From: Selenomonadaceae bacterium
Lineage (GTDB): Bacteria > Bacillota > Negativicutes > Selenomonadales > Selenomonadaceae
Direction of reading: 5' to 3'
Length of the DNA: 64,000 bases
Assembly (NCBI GenBank): GCA_017535925.1
Contig: JAFXTD010000055.1
Coordinates: 88,258 to 152,257 of the forward strand
In this document: piece after piece, positions 26,254-34,775 of the stretch
Position numbering within the stretch: the stretch's first letter is position 1
Layout: the number at the start of each line of letters is the position of its first letter
Made by a program: the position numbers and the translations under genes
The notes under the pieces: generated by a model
Told to the model about the DNA's origin: nothing
Database searches by the model: none
The model's input: the letters and a program-made list of their open reading frames with translations, nothing else

Positions 26254-27315
26254 ATGAACAAATTTAAAATTCTTGCGCTCTTGCTGGTTAGTCTTTTGGC
26301 ATTCGGAGTTGCGGGTTGCGGCGGCGGAGACAAAAAAGAAAACGTCGTCTACGTCTACAGCTGGGGTGATTATCTTGACCCCGAAGTCTTGAAGATTTTC
26401 GAAAAGGAAACGGGCATTCACGTTATCCTCGACGAATTCGACACGAACGAAAGCATGTATCCTCGCGTGGCGGAAGGTGCGGTTCATTACGACGTTATTT
26501 GCCCGTCCGATTACATGATTCAAAAACTTATCGACAACGATTTGATTCAGCCGCTTGACTTCACGAAGTTGCCTGATGCAAAAAAATATATCGGCGAGGA
26601 ATTTTACAAGCAAGCCGAATCCTTCGACCCCGGCAACAAATATTCCGTGCCCTATTGCTGGGGAACCGTCGGCATAATCTACGACAAGACGAAAGTCACC
26701 GAGCCCGTCGACAGCTGGAATATTCTTTGGAACGACAAATACACGGGACAAATTTTAATGCAAGACTCCGCACGCGACGCAATGATGATTCCGCTCAAGC
26801 TCATGGGCAAAAGCATGAACGAGACCGACAAAGATGTTTTGGCTCAAGCTCAAGCAATGTTGAAGAAACAAAAGCCGCTTGTCCAAGCTTACGTTATCGA
26901 CGAGGTCAAAGAGAAGCTTATCAATTCGGAAGCGGCAATGGGCGTTGTCTTCAGCGGCGAGGCTCTGATTATCTTGCAACAAAATCCGAACATGGCGTTT
27001 GCAATCCCGAAGGAAGGCACGAACTTTTGGATTGACGGTTGGGTTATCACGAAGGACGCGCAAAACGTCGACAACGCGCATAAATTTATCGACTTCATGT
27101 GCCGCCCCGATATCGCCGTCATGAATTTCGATTATCTGGGCTACTCGACGCCGAACACCGCCGTTAAAGATTTGGAGGAGGACGAGGAAATTAAAAATTC
27201 GCCGATAGCTTTCCCCTCACCCGAAGTCTACAAAGGTCAAGAGACTTACAAATATCTCGGCAACCAAATGGACGAGTACTATAACAATCTGTGGATGCAA
27301 GTTAAGGTTGATTGA
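26254..27315 (+). CDS. potD: Spermidine/putrescine-binding lipoprotein
   Basis: Substrate-binding protein of the polyamine importer, anchored as a lipoprotein (signal ends FGVAGC). It has 353 residues. PotD-type features include VVYVYSWGDYLDPEVLKIFE at the start of the mature part, SYPRVAEG-like and DVICPSDYMI strands, and YCWGTVGIIYDKTK. The ATG has AAGGAGG upstream. The stop overlaps the start of the glycosylase gene (TGATG). Confidence 0.93.
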   Translation: MNKFKILALLLVSLLAFGVAGCGGGDKKENVVYVYSWGDYLDPEVLKIFEKETGIHVILDEFDTNESMYPRVAEGAVHYDVICPSDYMIQKLIDNDLIQPLDFTKLPDAKKYIGEEFYKQAESFDPGNKYSVPYCWGTVGIIYDKTKVTEPVDSWNILWNDKYTGQILMQDSARDAMMIPLKLMGKSMNETDKDVLAQAQAMLKKQKPLVQAYVIDEVKEKLINSEAAMGVVFSGEALIILQQNPNMAFAIPKEGTNFWIDGWVITKDAQNVDNAHKFIDFMCRPDIAVMNFDYLGYSTPNTAVKDLEEDEEIKNSPIAFPSPEVYKGQETYKYLGNQMDEYYNNLWMQVKVD

Positions 27316-27890
27316 TGAAACTGCCGCGAGAATTTTATTTGCGTGACGGCTTGACGGTTGCCCGCGAACTTATCGGAAAGAAACTTGTAACGAACTTGCC
27401 CGAAGGTTTGACAAGCGGTCTTATCGTCGAGACGGAGGCTTACATGGGCGCGATTGACGCGGCGGCTCATTCCTATCGCGGCAAAACCGAACGCACGAAA
27501 ATTTTTTACGGCGCGGGCGGCTTCGTCTATGTCTATCTGATTTACGGCAGGAACATTTGCACGAACGTCGTTGCCAATGTCGAAGACGTTCCCGAAGCGG
27601 TTTTGATTCGCGCCTTGCAACCTGTTGACGGCGTCGAGCTTATGAAACGTCGTCGAAACAAAAATAATCTGCGCGAGCTGTGTTCGGGACCGGGCAAGCT
27701 CTCTCAAGCATTGGGCATAACGAAAAGTTTTTACGGTTCGGATTTATGCGGCGAGGAAATTTTTATCGAGACGGCTGAAACTTTTCCAATCGCGGCGACG
27801 AAAAGAATCAACGTCGATTATGCGGGCGAGGCGGCGAATTATCTTTGGCGATTCGTTGCGGCGGGAAATAAATTTCTTTCGGCGAATTGA
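27315..27890 (+). CDS. DNA-3-methyladenine glycosylase (AAG/MPG family)
   Basis: Base-excision repair enzyme that removes alkylated purines. The 191-residue length fits bacterial AAG-type enzymes. Family motifs are LIGKKLV, VETEAYMGAIDAAAHSYRG (catalytic glutamate region), FYGAGGFVYVYLIYG and CSGPGKLSQALGI. The ATG overlaps the potD stop codon by one base, so it is translated together with the polyamine operon; an in-frame TTG one codon earlier is less likely. Confidence 0.92.
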   Translation: MKLPREFYLRDGLTVARELIGKKLVTNLPEGLTSGLIVETEAYMGAIDAAAHSYRGKTERTKIFYGAGGFVYVYLIYGRNICTNVVANVEDVPEAVLIRALQPVDGVELMKRRRNKNNLRELCSGPGKLSQALGITKSFYGSDLCGEEIFIETAETFPIAATKRINVDYAGEAANYLWRFVAAGNKFLSAN

Positions 27891-27902
27891 GGAGGATTTT
27901 TC

Positions 27903-28394
27903 ATGGAAGATTTACAACGCGACACGACGGCTCAAATTCGCGCGGCAGTCGAAAATTTTTTTGAGCGCAACAAAATTAAACACCGCCCCTTCGACGAACA
28001 CGACGTTGCAAGTGCCGCTTATTCCGTCGAAACAAAATTCAAGCACACCGGAATTTTTTTTCACGCTCACAAAGATAAACTTCTTATCCGCATTGTGATT
28101 CCTCTTCATGCCGGCGAGGAGGAGCGTTTGAAAGTTGCAGAGTTTCTTCTTCGGGCGAATTACGGCTTGCAAATCGGCTGCTTCGATTTCGACTTCGACG
28201 ACGGAGAAATTTCTTACAGGGTTTCGATGTTCTGCGGCGAGGAAGATTTCGCGCCTCCGACTTGCGAGCAAATTGATTACGCCGTGAATATCGGCTTGAA
28301 CATGATTGAGCAATACGGCGACGCGCTTTTTAAAGTCTTGTTCGGTTTGGTCGAGCCCGAAGATGCGATTGACGACGCCGAGAAAGACGATTGA
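27903..28394 (+). CDS. YbjN-domain protein
   Basis: A 163-residue acidic protein that fits the YbjN family (PF10722), a type III secretion chaperone-like fold of unknown biochemical role. Visible marks are the central FFHAHKDKLLIRIVIPLHA strand pair, FLLRANYGLQIGCFDFDFDDGEISYRV, and the C-terminal helix. The ATG has GAGGAGG at good spacing. It is the last gene of the pot transcript, 12 bp after the glycosylase. Family call moderate. Confidence 0.7.
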   Translation: MEDLQRDTTAQIRAAVENFFERNKIKHRPFDEHDVASAAYSVETKFKHTGIFFHAHKDKLLIRIVIPLHAGEEERLKVAEFLLRANYGLQIGCFDFDFDDGEISYRVSMFCGEEDFAPPTCEQIDYAVNIGLNMIEQYGDALFKVLFGLVEPEDAIDDAEKDD

Positions 28395-28419
28395 CAAAAA
28401 TTTTTCCGCGTGATAAAAT
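28391..28419 (+). promoter_or_regulatory. tmRNA promoter
   Basis: TTGACA (28391-28396), 17 bp, TAAAAT (28414-28419) with an extended TG: near-consensus. It overlaps the stop codon of the YbjN-like gene. Confidence 0.8.
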
Positions 28420-28437
28420 TTTGCAACTTTCAACAAA

Positions 28438-28789
28438 GGGGATGTAATGGTTTCGACAGGGATGGACGGGGTTCAATAAGCGAGCATCGGCTCCGCAACC
28501 GATTCGACAAGCGGAAACTTAAACAATAACTGCGGACACTGAAGAGTACGCATTGGCGGCTTAATCGCCACGTCGCCTGACTGATTCCCTTCCCGTCAGG
28601 TCAGAGTCGACGTCAATAACGGGAATACCGCGTTTGAGAGCACTGCAGGGCGCGGGAAATTTCAAAGTGCTTGGCTTTGGCAAGTTTGTCGTCGAGTTTG
28701 CTGAAGCTGAAATTTTTCGGCGACTGCGCTCGGAGAAAGTTGAGCAACGACATTTTTGGACAGGAGTTCGATTCTCCTCATCTCCACCA
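28438..28789 (+). ncRNA. ssrA: Transfer-messenger RNA (tmRNA)
   Basis: Rescues stalled ribosomes and tags the unfinished protein. The 5' end GGGGATG pairs with CATCTCC before the encoded ACCA at the 3' end. The tRNA-like T arm reads GGAG TTCGATT CTCC. The tag reading frame starts at GCG (28532) and encodes ADTEEYALAA followed by TAA; the ending ALAA is the usual protease signal. Pseudoknot-type inverted segments follow the tag. It has its own promoter upstream and terminator downstream. Confidence 0.96.
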
Positions 28790-28802
28790 ACAAAAAAACA
28801 AC

Positions 28803-28830
28803 AGCCCGAAGGTTCCGACCTCCGGGCTTT
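28803..28830. terminator. Bidirectional terminator between ssrA and cheR
   Basis: AGCCCG-AAGGT / ACCT-CGGGCT stem with a TCCG loop. T runs lie on both sides, serving tmRNA (plus) and cheR (minus). Confidence 0.8.
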
Positions 28831-28860
28831 AAATTTTTCAGTTGCAGAATCTGTAATGAT

Positions 28861-29649
28861 TTATTTCGGTAGCGGCTTCTGATAGAAGAAGGGCTTGTAA
28901 GTTTCGTAGCCGATTTGCCTCGAATTTAAAATTGATTCGGTGCCGCCGACGAAGAGAATTCCGCCGGGCTTGAGTGCCTTGAAGAAATTTTTATAGAGTT
29001 CCGCCTTAGCCTCTTCCGTGAAATAAATTACGACGTTGCGGCAGAGGATGAGGTCGAAATTTGTTTCGAAGCGGTCTTTCAAGAGGTTGTGGCGTTTGAA
29101 GTCGACAGCCATTTTGATTTCGGGCTTGATAGAAAATTTTCCTTCGGGCGTCTTCGTGAAATATTTTATCTTGCGGTCGGGGCGCATTGCCCGAATTTCA
29201 TCGGCGGTGTAAATGCCTTTCTTTGCCTTGCCGATAATTTCAATGTCGAGGTCGGTGGCGAGAATCCTGTGGCGTTTGCCGGGTGCCAGCTCTTTCATGA
29301 TGATAGACAGAGTGTAGGGCTCCGCGCCGATTGAACAGCCCGCACTCCAAATGTTGAGCGAATCGCTGCGTTTGAGAAGATAGGGAATGACATCGCCCTC
29401 AAGAATATCAAATTTGTCGGGGTTGCGAAAGAATTCCGAAACGTTGATTGTCAGATATTCGATGAAGTCCGCGAATTTTTGTTTGTCCCTTACCGCGTCG
29501 CTGAAAAAGCTCGTGTAAGACTTGAACGGCGTCTTTTGAATCAAGTTGTTGATACGCCGCCGCATTTGCTGTTCCTTGTAAAGTTGCAAATCGATTCCGG
29601 TTTTGCGATTCAGCTGTTGCTTAAAAAGTTCCCAATCCTTGTCGTCCAT
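28861..29649 (-). CDS. cheR: Chemotaxis protein methyltransferase CheR
   Basis: Methylates glutamates of chemoreceptors using S-adenosylmethionine. It has 262 residues: the N-terminal all-helical domain (1-75), then the methyltransferase core with the binding motif SAGCSIGAEPYTLSI, ATDLD, and LILCRNVVIYF. ATG with GGGGGAA upstream. It has its own promoter and stands away from other chemotaxis genes. Confidence 0.94.
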   Translation of the reverse strand: MDDKDWELFKQQLNRKTGIDLQLYKEQQMRRRINNLIQKTPFKSYTSFFSDAVRDKQKFADFIEYLTINVSEFFRNPDKFDILEGDVIPYLLKRSDSLNIWSAGCSIGAEPYTLSIIMKELAPGKRHRILATDLDIEIIGKAKKGIYTADEIRAMRPDRKIKYFTKTPEGKFSIKPEIKMAVDFKRHNLLKDRFETNFDLILCRNVVIYFTEEAKAELYKNFFKALKPGGILFVGGTESILNSRQIGYETYKPFFYQKPLPK

Positions 29650-29680
29650 AATTTTTCCCCCTTACCAAAATTTTGTTTGC

Positions 29681-29709
29681 ATTGTAGCAGAGGCAAAGGA
29701 TAATTTCAA
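29681..29709 (-). promoter_or_regulatory. cheR promoter
   Basis: TTGAAA (29709-29704), 17 bp, TACAAT (29686-29681). Confidence 0.6.
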
Positions 29710-29712
29710 CAC

Positions 29713-29736
29713 AAAAGCCGCGCCCGAAGACACGAC
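29713..29736 (-). terminator. Terminator after tRNA-Pro
   Basis: GTCGTGTC / GGCGCGGC stem on a TTCG tetraloop, followed by TTTT, 75 bp after the tRNA on the minus strand. Confidence 0.65.
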
Positions 29737-29773
29737 CTTTCCAAATATTTTAAACGATTAATTGTCAGGAAAA

Positions 29774-29808
29774 TTTCTAATCACTAACAGCTAACCACTA
29801 ATCACTAA
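29774..29808 (-). repeat. Heptamer array directly after tRNA-Pro
   Basis: In transcription direction: TTAGTGA, TTAGTGG, TTAGCTG, TTAGTGA, TTAGAAA. It starts two bases after the encoded CCA and lies before the terminator, so it would be in the primary tRNA transcript. Confidence 0.85.
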
Positions 29809-29810
29809 AT

Positions 29811-29887
29811 TGGTCGGGGTGACAGGATTCGAACCTGCGACCCCCTGCTCCCAAAGCAGATGCCCTACCAAGCTGGGCTACACCCCG
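29811..29887 (-). tRNA. tRNA-Pro (anticodon TGG)
   Basis: 77 nt including an encoded CCA. The acceptor arms CGGGGTG and CACCCCG pair. The anticodon stem CTGCT / AGCAG holds the loop TTTGGGA with anticodon TGG. The T arm is CAGG TTCGAAT CCTG. Confidence 0.96.
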
Positions 29888-29895
29888 TGCAAAAA

Positions 29896-29924
29896 ATTTT
29901 ACACAAACGCCGCCGCGCTGTCAA
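29896..29924 (-). promoter_or_regulatory. tRNA-Pro promoter
   Basis: TTGACA (29924-29919), 17 bp, TAAAAT (29901-29896). Transcription would start only a few bases before the mature tRNA. Confidence 0.7.
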
Positions 29925-29936
29925 GGTGCAAAGTTG

Positions 29937-29978
29937 TTAGTGGTCAGTGGTCAGTGGTTAGTGGTCAGTGGTCAGGGT
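29937..29978 (+). repeat. Heptamer array between the phosphodiesterase gene and tRNA-Pro
   Basis: Units on the plus strand: TTAGTGG, TCAGTGG, TCAGTGG, TTAGTGG, TCAGTGG, TCAGGGT. The orientation is opposite to that of the neighbouring genes. Confidence 0.85.
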
Positions 29979-30019
29979 TGCGGTCGAGGGCTCTCTGCTT
30001 TTCAATTTATCAACACGCT

Positions 30020-30589
30020 TTAAAAATCTAAACTCATGAAGACTTCGCTGCTGTCGAGGTCGAAGATTTGAATTTTGTCTTCGGTGATTAACGCGACGCT
30101 CGTGCGCTTGTCGGGTTGGTTCGTCAAATAAGGAGAGACGGTGCCGGGATTGAGGAAAACAGTTTCGCCGCGCTTTTCGAGGACGGGCTTGTGAATGTGT
30201 CCCGTGATAAAAATATCTGCGCGGAAAGTCTTTGCCGTTTTATCTTTGTCGGCGTCGGTTGGCAAGAGATGCCCGTGATTAACGACAATCCTCTTGCCGT
30301 TTGCAAAGACATGCGCGTAAGGAATTATAACGGGCGTTTCAAGGACAAGCTGGTCGACTTCCGAATCGCCGTTGCCGCGAGCAATCACGAACGGAATTTT
30401 CGAGGCGTTGATAAAATTCGCGAGGGCTTTCGGATTGTAATCATTGCCCTTGTAATTGGGATTGTTCGGCCCGTGATAGCAAACATCGCCGGCGTGCAGA
30501 ATCAAATCCGCGTCGGCGAAAAATTTTTCTGCGGCAAGCTTAACGCGCTCGTGGTAGCCGTGAGTATCCGACATAACTCCGATTTTCAT
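30020..30589 (-). CDS. YfcE-like metallophosphodiesterase
   Basis: A 189-residue calcineurin-fold phosphodiesterase. Metal-binding motifs are MSDTHG, HAGDV, ARGNGD (the GNxD block), NHGH and TGHIHKP, in the right order for the YfcE/MJ0936 family. The natural substrate is not known. The ATG at 30589 has AAGGAG at 8 bp; a GTG three codons upstream abuts that site. It follows rpiB by 12 bp, so the two are co-transcribed. Confidence 0.88.
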   Translation of the reverse strand: MKIGVMSDTHGYHERVKLAAEKFFADADLILHAGDVCYHGPNNPNYKGNDYNPKALANFINASKIPFVIARGNGDSEVDQLVLETPVIIPYAHVFANGKRIVVNHGHLLPTDADKDKTAKTFRADIFITGHIHKPVLEKRGETVFLNPGTVSPYLTNQPDKRTSVALITEDKIQIFDLDSSEVFMSLDF

Positions 30590-30601
30590 TTTGAACACTC
30601 C

Positions 30602-31045
30602 TTATTTATTTTCAAGAGCCATGATTTTGTTGACGCGCCGCTCGTGACGACCGCCCTCAAATTCCGCCGTCAACCAAGCGCGAACAATTTTGCCGGCAAT
30701 TCCGAAGCCGATAACTCTTCCGCCCATTGCCAAGACGTTTGCATTATTGTGTTGGCGGCTCATCGTTGCCGAATAAACATCATTGCACAGCGCGCAACGT
30801 ATGCCGTGAATTTTGTTCGCCGCAATCGAAATGCCGATACCCGTGCCGCAGAGGACAATGCCTCTGTCAGCCTCGCCGCTTACAACGTCCGCGCAAACTT
30901 TTTCGGCGATGTCGGGATAGTCAACCGCATTTGTCCCGAACGTCCCGACATCCTTGAACTCAACGTCTCTAAACTCTTTCAAAACTCTTTTGACTGCCTC
31001 TTTGAGGTCAACTGCTCCGTGGTCGCTTCCGATTGTGATTTTCAT
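30602..31045 (-). CDS. rpiB: Ribose-5-phosphate isomerase B
   Basis: Interconverts ribose 5-phosphate and ribulose 5-phosphate in the pentose phosphate pathway. The 147-residue length is standard. Motifs: IGSDHGAVDLKEAV, VDYPDIAEKV, VLCGTGIGISIAANKI (with the catalytic cysteine), and CNDVYSATMSRQHNNANVLA. The ATG at 31045 has AAAGGAG; the ORF can be extended six codons upstream but without reason. Confidence 0.95.
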   Translation of the reverse strand: MKITIGSDHGAVDLKEAVKRVLKEFRDVEFKDVGTFGTNAVDYPDIAEKVCADVVSGEADRGIVLCGTGIGISIAANKIHGIRCALCNDVYSATMSRQHNNANVLAMGGRVIGFGIAGKIVRAWLTAEFEGGRHERRVNKIMALENK

Positions 31046-31102
31046 CTTGCCTGCTCCTTTCAAAAAAGTTTACGTCGATTATATTTCCATGCAGAAAATT
31101 TT

Positions 31103-31726
31103 TCAAGGTTGAATGTCGTCGAAGACCGCCGGCAATTTTTCGGCGAGGATTGAATAAATTTTCAACGCGACTTCCCGCATTTGAGGGTGCGCCGCCTTAG
31201 CCGTCCGCAACTTCAAAAAATGCCTCCACTCCCTCAAATTCATTGTCACGAAAATTTCTGTTTTGAGTGAGTTCGGCAAGATTGAGCGGGCTTCTTCGGG
31301 GCGGGCTCCGTTTGCACGCAATGCCAAATAATTTTTTTCGACAAGTGCCATCGTCTCTTTCCACAGCTTAAAATTTTCGTCGTCGTCATTCCAAAAGCAC
31401 GGCTTGATAAAAGTCAATTCGCCGCCGAATTTTCCCGCCGTGTAATCGCAAAACCGAGTTGACTCCTGCGAAAAACTTGCTATCCTGTGGCGAACGAGTT
31501 CATGAGTTACGCCTCTGTCGCAGATGATTTTAAAAGAAACGGTCGCGTGTTCGATAACGGATTCGTGCCCGCGTTTGATTATCCCGCGAATAAATTTTTC
31601 CGCGCTGTCGCAAGTGATGTTGCCTTCGGATTTGTAGCAGACGCGCCCCGCCCGCTCAATCTTTTTCATAATCGCCGCCGCGTCGAAGTCGTCAACAAGT
31701 TCGACGCCCGCCTCAATAATTTTCAT
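31103..31726 (-). CDS. thyX: Flavin-dependent thymidylate synthase ThyX
   Basis: Makes dTMP from dUMP with FAD and methylenetetrahydrofolate. It has 207 residues. The ThyX motif RHRxxSxxxxSxR is read as RHRIASFSQESTR. It starts with an ATG behind AAAGGAGG. No thyA is in the window. Divergent from pepD. Confidence 0.95.
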   Translation of the reverse strand: MKIIEAGVELVDDFDAAAIMKKIERAGRVCYKSEGNITCDSAEKFIRGIIKRGHESVIEHATVSFKIICDRGVTHELVRHRIASFSQESTRFCDYTAGKFGGELTFIKPCFWNDDDENFKLWKETMALVEKNYLALRANGARPEEARSILPNSLKTEIFVTMNLREWRHFLKLRTAKAAHPQMREVALKIYSILAEKLPAVFDDIQP

Positions 31727-31751
31727 GACGTTGCCTCCTTTATTTGAAATG

Positions 31752-31780
31752 ATTTTATCACGGCGGCAAGATTAACTCAA
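31752..31780 (-). promoter_or_regulatory. thyX promoter
   Basis: TTGAGT (31780-31775), 17 bp, TAAAAT (31757-31752) with an extended TG. Confidence 0.6.
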
Positions 31781-31843
31781 CGCAGGATTTTAAAGACTTT
31801 GCCCGAAATATTTAATATCATATTTCGACAGGAAGGAATAGTG

Positions 31844-33298
31844 ATGATGAACGAAACAATTTTGAACGGCGTGCTCGAAGAGTTTGCAAAGTTGGCGGCA
31901 ATCCCTCGCCCTTCCAAACACGAGGCGCAGGTCAGCAATTATTTAAAAAAATTTTTTGAAGAGCGCGGCTTGAAGGTTGTGCAGGATGATTTTAAAAATA
32001 TTATCGCCGAAGTGCCCGCGACGAACGGCAAAGAAAATTCACCGTTGACGATTTTGCAAGCGCATATGGATATGGTTTGCGTGGCGGAGGCGGGTTATGC
32101 CTTTGAGCCGACGAAAGACCCGATAAAGTTGATTCGCGGCGAAAAATTTTTGGAGGCGGAAGGCACAAGTTTGGGCGCGGACGACGGAATAGGCGTTGCC
32201 GAAATTCTTTGGCTGGTAAAAAATTTGGATAGCTTTTCTCACGGGCGATTGAGGATAATTTTCACGACAGACGAAGAAGAAGGCATGGGCGGAGCGTTCG
32301 GGCTTGACAAAAAATTTTTTGACGACGCCGATTATCTTATCAACTGCGATTCGGAAAAATTCGGAGAAATTGTTGCGGGCTCGGCGGGCTGTGTCCACAT
32401 GACTTTTTGGCGCGAACTTCATTACGTCCGCCCCGATACCAAACTCGGCACGAACATGAAAATTAAAATCGGCGGACTGCGCGGCGGTCATTCGGGCGAA
32501 GAAATTTCAAGCGGGCGAATCAACGCGATTAAAGTTGCCGTTCAAGTCATGCGGACGATAACTCGACGCGGGAAAATTCGTCTTGCCTCTTTCGGCGGCG
32601 GGCGAGCCTTCAACGTCATTCCTTCGGAAGCGGAAATGATTATCGCCACAGACTTGAGCGCGGAGGAAGTTCACGGCATTTGCGAAGAGGTTGTTCGGCG
32701 ATTCAAAAATGTCTTCGGCGCGACCGACCCAAATTTAAAAATCGAGGCGCAAGTCGTCAAACGCCCCGATAAAGTTTTGCACGCCAAAGATTACGAATTC
32801 CTTTCAAATGTCATTTCCTTGATTCACAGCGGCGTTTATCTCATGTCGACCGAAGAGCCCGCGCAGGTTTTGGCATCGGCTAATTTGGGTGCGGTGCGCA
32901 TGAACGATAAAATTGTCGAGTTGAAAATTTTTCCGCGAGGAAATGCCGACGAGTTGCTTGAAGATTTAATTGAGGGCTTTGAACAGGCGGCGAGGCTTTG
33001 TTCGTTCGAAAGCAAATCTTCAGAGCCGGTTCCCGCTTGGATTTTTAATCCCGACAACAAACTTTTGAAACTTGCCGAAAAAATTTTCACGGAGCAAAAT
33101 AATTTCGCGCCCGAAGTCAAGACACTTCATGTGGGGGTGGAAACAAGCTTCTTCGCAAAGAAAAATCCCAAGCTTGACATAATTTCAATCGGCACGACGA
33201 ACGAAAACATTCACAGCCCGAACGAACGCTTGCGCCTCGATACGGTCGCGCCGCATGTGAAATTTATCATCGGCTTGCTTGAAAAAATCAGCGGTTAG
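31844..33298 (+). CDS. pepD: Aminoacyl-histidine dipeptidase PepD (M20 family)
   Basis: Zinc dipeptidase of the PepD/carnosinase type, cytoplasmic. It has 484 residues. Metal-site motifs: LQAHMDMVC, EGTSLGADDGIGVA, TTDEEEGMGGAFGLD, and near the end LHVGVETSFF. Two ATG codons stand next to each other (31844, 31847) behind GGAAGGA; the longer reading to 31799 lacks a site. The 3' end overlaps the convergent methylase gene by 11 bp, with no terminator between. Confidence 0.92.
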   Translation: MMNETILNGVLEEFAKLAAIPRPSKHEAQVSNYLKKFFEERGLKVVQDDFKNIIAEVPATNGKENSPLTILQAHMDMVCVAEAGYAFEPTKDPIKLIRGEKFLEAEGTSLGADDGIGVAEILWLVKNLDSFSHGRLRIIFTTDEEEGMGGAFGLDKKFFDDADYLINCDSEKFGEIVAGSAGCVHMTFWRELHYVRPDTKLGTNMKIKIGGLRGGHSGEEISSGRINAIKVAVQVMRTITRRGKIRLASFGGGRAFNVIPSEAEMIIATDLSAEEVHGICEEVVRRFKNVFGATDPNLKIEAQVVKRPDKVLHAKDYEFLSNVISLIHSGVYLMSTEEPAQVLASANLGAVRMNDKIVELKIFPRGNADELLEDLIEGFEQAARLCSFESKSSEPVPAWIFNPDNKLLKLAEKIFTEQNNFAPEVKTLHVGVETSFFAKKNPKLDIISIGTTNENIHSPNERLRLDTVAPHVKFIIGLLEKISG

Positions 33299-34052
33299 CC
33301 GGCAGAAACTGATTCCCAATTCCTTTTTGTCTGACGGCTTCCGATAAAATTATCGCGGCGGAGGTTGCGACGTTCAAACTTTCGGCGTGTCCGTTCATCG
33401 GTATGAAAATTTTTTTTGCTGCGTCGAGAATTTTTTTTGAGACGCCCGCCGCCTCCGAGCCGAAAACAATCGCAACTTTTTTTCTGAAGTCGTGACGCCA
33501 ATAAATTTCTGCCGAAGTGTCAACTGCCGCCGCCAAAATTTCAACGCCGCGAAGTTTTAAAAATTCCTCGTGACACATTTTTACAATCGGCAAATAAAAA
33601 ATCGCGCCCATTGACGAGCGCACGACTTTCGGATTAAAAATTTCCGCCGAACCTTCCGACAAAATCACTCCGCAATCGAAAGCCGCTGCCGTTCGCAAAA
33701 TCGTTCCGACGTTTCCGGGGTCTTGCACGCCGTCAAGTACGGCGATTATTTTTTTTGCGAGGACTTCTTCCGGCGTCGAAAACTTTTGGCGCACGACGAG
33801 TAAAATTCCCTGCGGCGTTTGCGTATCGGAAATTTTTTCCATTGTCGAAAGCGAAACCTCTTCCAAATTTTTCAAACGCTCAATTAAAATTCTTGCGCGT
33901 TCGTCAGATAAAAAATCCCGCGTGTAAAATCCGAATTCAATCAACGCGGGCGGTACTTCCTCGCAAAGTCGCAAACCTTCTGCCACGAAAAGTTTCATTT
34001 CGTTACGGAATTTTTTTTGCGCCAATTTGCGGACGAGTTTTATGTTTGACAT
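33288..34052 (-). CDS. TrmH/SpoU-family RNA 2'-O-methyltransferase
   Basis: SPOUT-fold RNA methylase of about 254 residues. The N-terminal SpoU_sub_bind part (VRKLAQKKFRNEMKLFVAEG) is followed by the knot domain with LDGVQDPGNVGTILRTAAAF, IVFGSEAAGVS and PMNGHAESLNVATSAAIILSE-type motif 3. The target is rRNA or tRNA and cannot be told from sequence. The ATG at 34052 has GGGAG. The last residues (KGIGNQFLPANR) are partly encoded by repeat-like GGAATTGGGAAT sequence, suggesting a C-terminal extension from a heptamer remnant. Confidence 0.88.
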   Translation of the reverse strand: MSNIKLVRKLAQKKFRNEMKLFVAEGLRLCEEVPPALIEFGFYTRDFLSDERARILIERLKNLEEVSLSTMEKISDTQTPQGILLVVRQKFSTPEEVLAKKIIAVLDGVQDPGNVGTILRTAAAFDCGVILSEGSAEIFNPKVVRSSMGAIFYLPIVKMCHEEFLKLRGVEILAAAVDTSAEIYWRHDFRKKVAIVFGSEAAGVSKKILDAAKKIFIPMNGHAESLNVATSAAIILSEAVRQKGIGNQFLPANR

Positions 34053-34068
34053 AAAAATTTCTCCCGAA

Positions 34069-34413
34069 TCAAGGATTGCGATTAAATTTTTGCCCGACGA
34101 CAAGATTTAATCGGTCAGCCTCGCCGCCGGGAAGTTCCAATGCGCCCCATGCTCCGAAACAAATGCTCAAGCCGAGCCAAGGAGTGAGGTCGCGCACAAT
34201 TTTTTTTATGCAAAAATTTTTGTCGAGGTAAATCACATCGATTGCAAAACGCATGAAGAGCATATGCACGCCGTCGCAGGGCGCAAGCAACAAGCCGTGA
34301 TTTTTTTCGAGGCGTCGACGAAACATCAGCCCGCAAAATCTTTTCCAAAAATTATCGGCAAGCTCAACCTCAAGCGTCGCCCCGTTGATAAAAAATTTTT
34401 CCAAACGAATCAC
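34069..34413 (-). CDS. DUF192 family protein
   Basis: A 114-residue protein matching DUF192 (PF02643). Family marks: FWKRFCGLMFRRRL, GLLLAPCDGVHMLFMRFAIDVIYLD, and LELPGGEADR. The function of the family is unknown. It starts with GTG at 34413, overlapping the stop of the previous gene (GTGA), so it is translationally coupled. Confidence 0.88.
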   Translation of the reverse strand: MIRLEKFFINGATLEVELADNFWKRFCGLMFRRRLEKNHGLLLAPCDGVHMLFMRFAIDVIYLDKNFCIKKIVRDLTPWLGLSICFGAWGALELPGGEADRLNLVVGQKFNRNP

Positions 34414-34775
34414 CTTGAAATTTTCGCCATAATCAAAAACGCAATGCCCATCGCCAAAAGCACGAACAAAATCGGAAGCGCGATAAAAAACATCAGGGCG
34501 GCGAAGGCAATGCCGATTAGAAACGCGCCGATTTGTGCAAGACGATTGCCGCCGAGCACAGCGCGAATAAATCCTCCGAGCAACCGCGTGAAAATATTTG
34601 AGCCGCCGTAACTTACGTAAGTCCTCCGCGTGCCGAAGTCGTAAGTTCTTCTTTGTTCGCGGAAATTTTCTTTGGAGGAATTGCCTTCGGTTGAGTTCGC
34701 GTCAATCGTCACGCCGTTGAAGAAATTTTTTTCGGTGCGAGTCATTTCGCGGACGTTGCCCTCGTTGTCTTGCAT
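34410..34775 (-). CDS. Hypothetical membrane protein
   Basis: A 121-residue protein. The N-terminal half is polar with several charged stretches (MTRTEKNFFNG, REQRRTYDFGTRRTY). The C-terminal half has one long or two short membrane segments (GAFLIGIAFAALMFFIALPI, LFVLLAMGIAFLIMA). I do not recognise a family. The ATG directly follows the cbiK stop codon, with GGAGGCG upstream. Its place in the glmM-cbiK operon gives no clear role. Confidence 0.7.
   Translation of the reverse strand: MQDNEGNVREMTRTEKNFFNGVTIDANSTEGNSSKENFREQRRTYDFGTRRTYVSYGGSNIFTRLLGGFIRAVLGGNRLAQIGAFLIGIAFAALMFFIALPILFVLLAMGIAFLIMAKISR

Noticed and set aside
26155..26751. 198-codon frame on the minus strand
   Set aside because: Antisense to potD; part of its translation is simply the heptamer array.
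28634..28882. Open reading frame of 82 codons
   Set aside because: It lies within tmRNA and its terminator and has no ribosome site.
30116..31153. 345-codon frame on the plus strand
   Set aside because: Antisense to the phosphodiesterase and rpiB genes; composition is a shadow of their codons.
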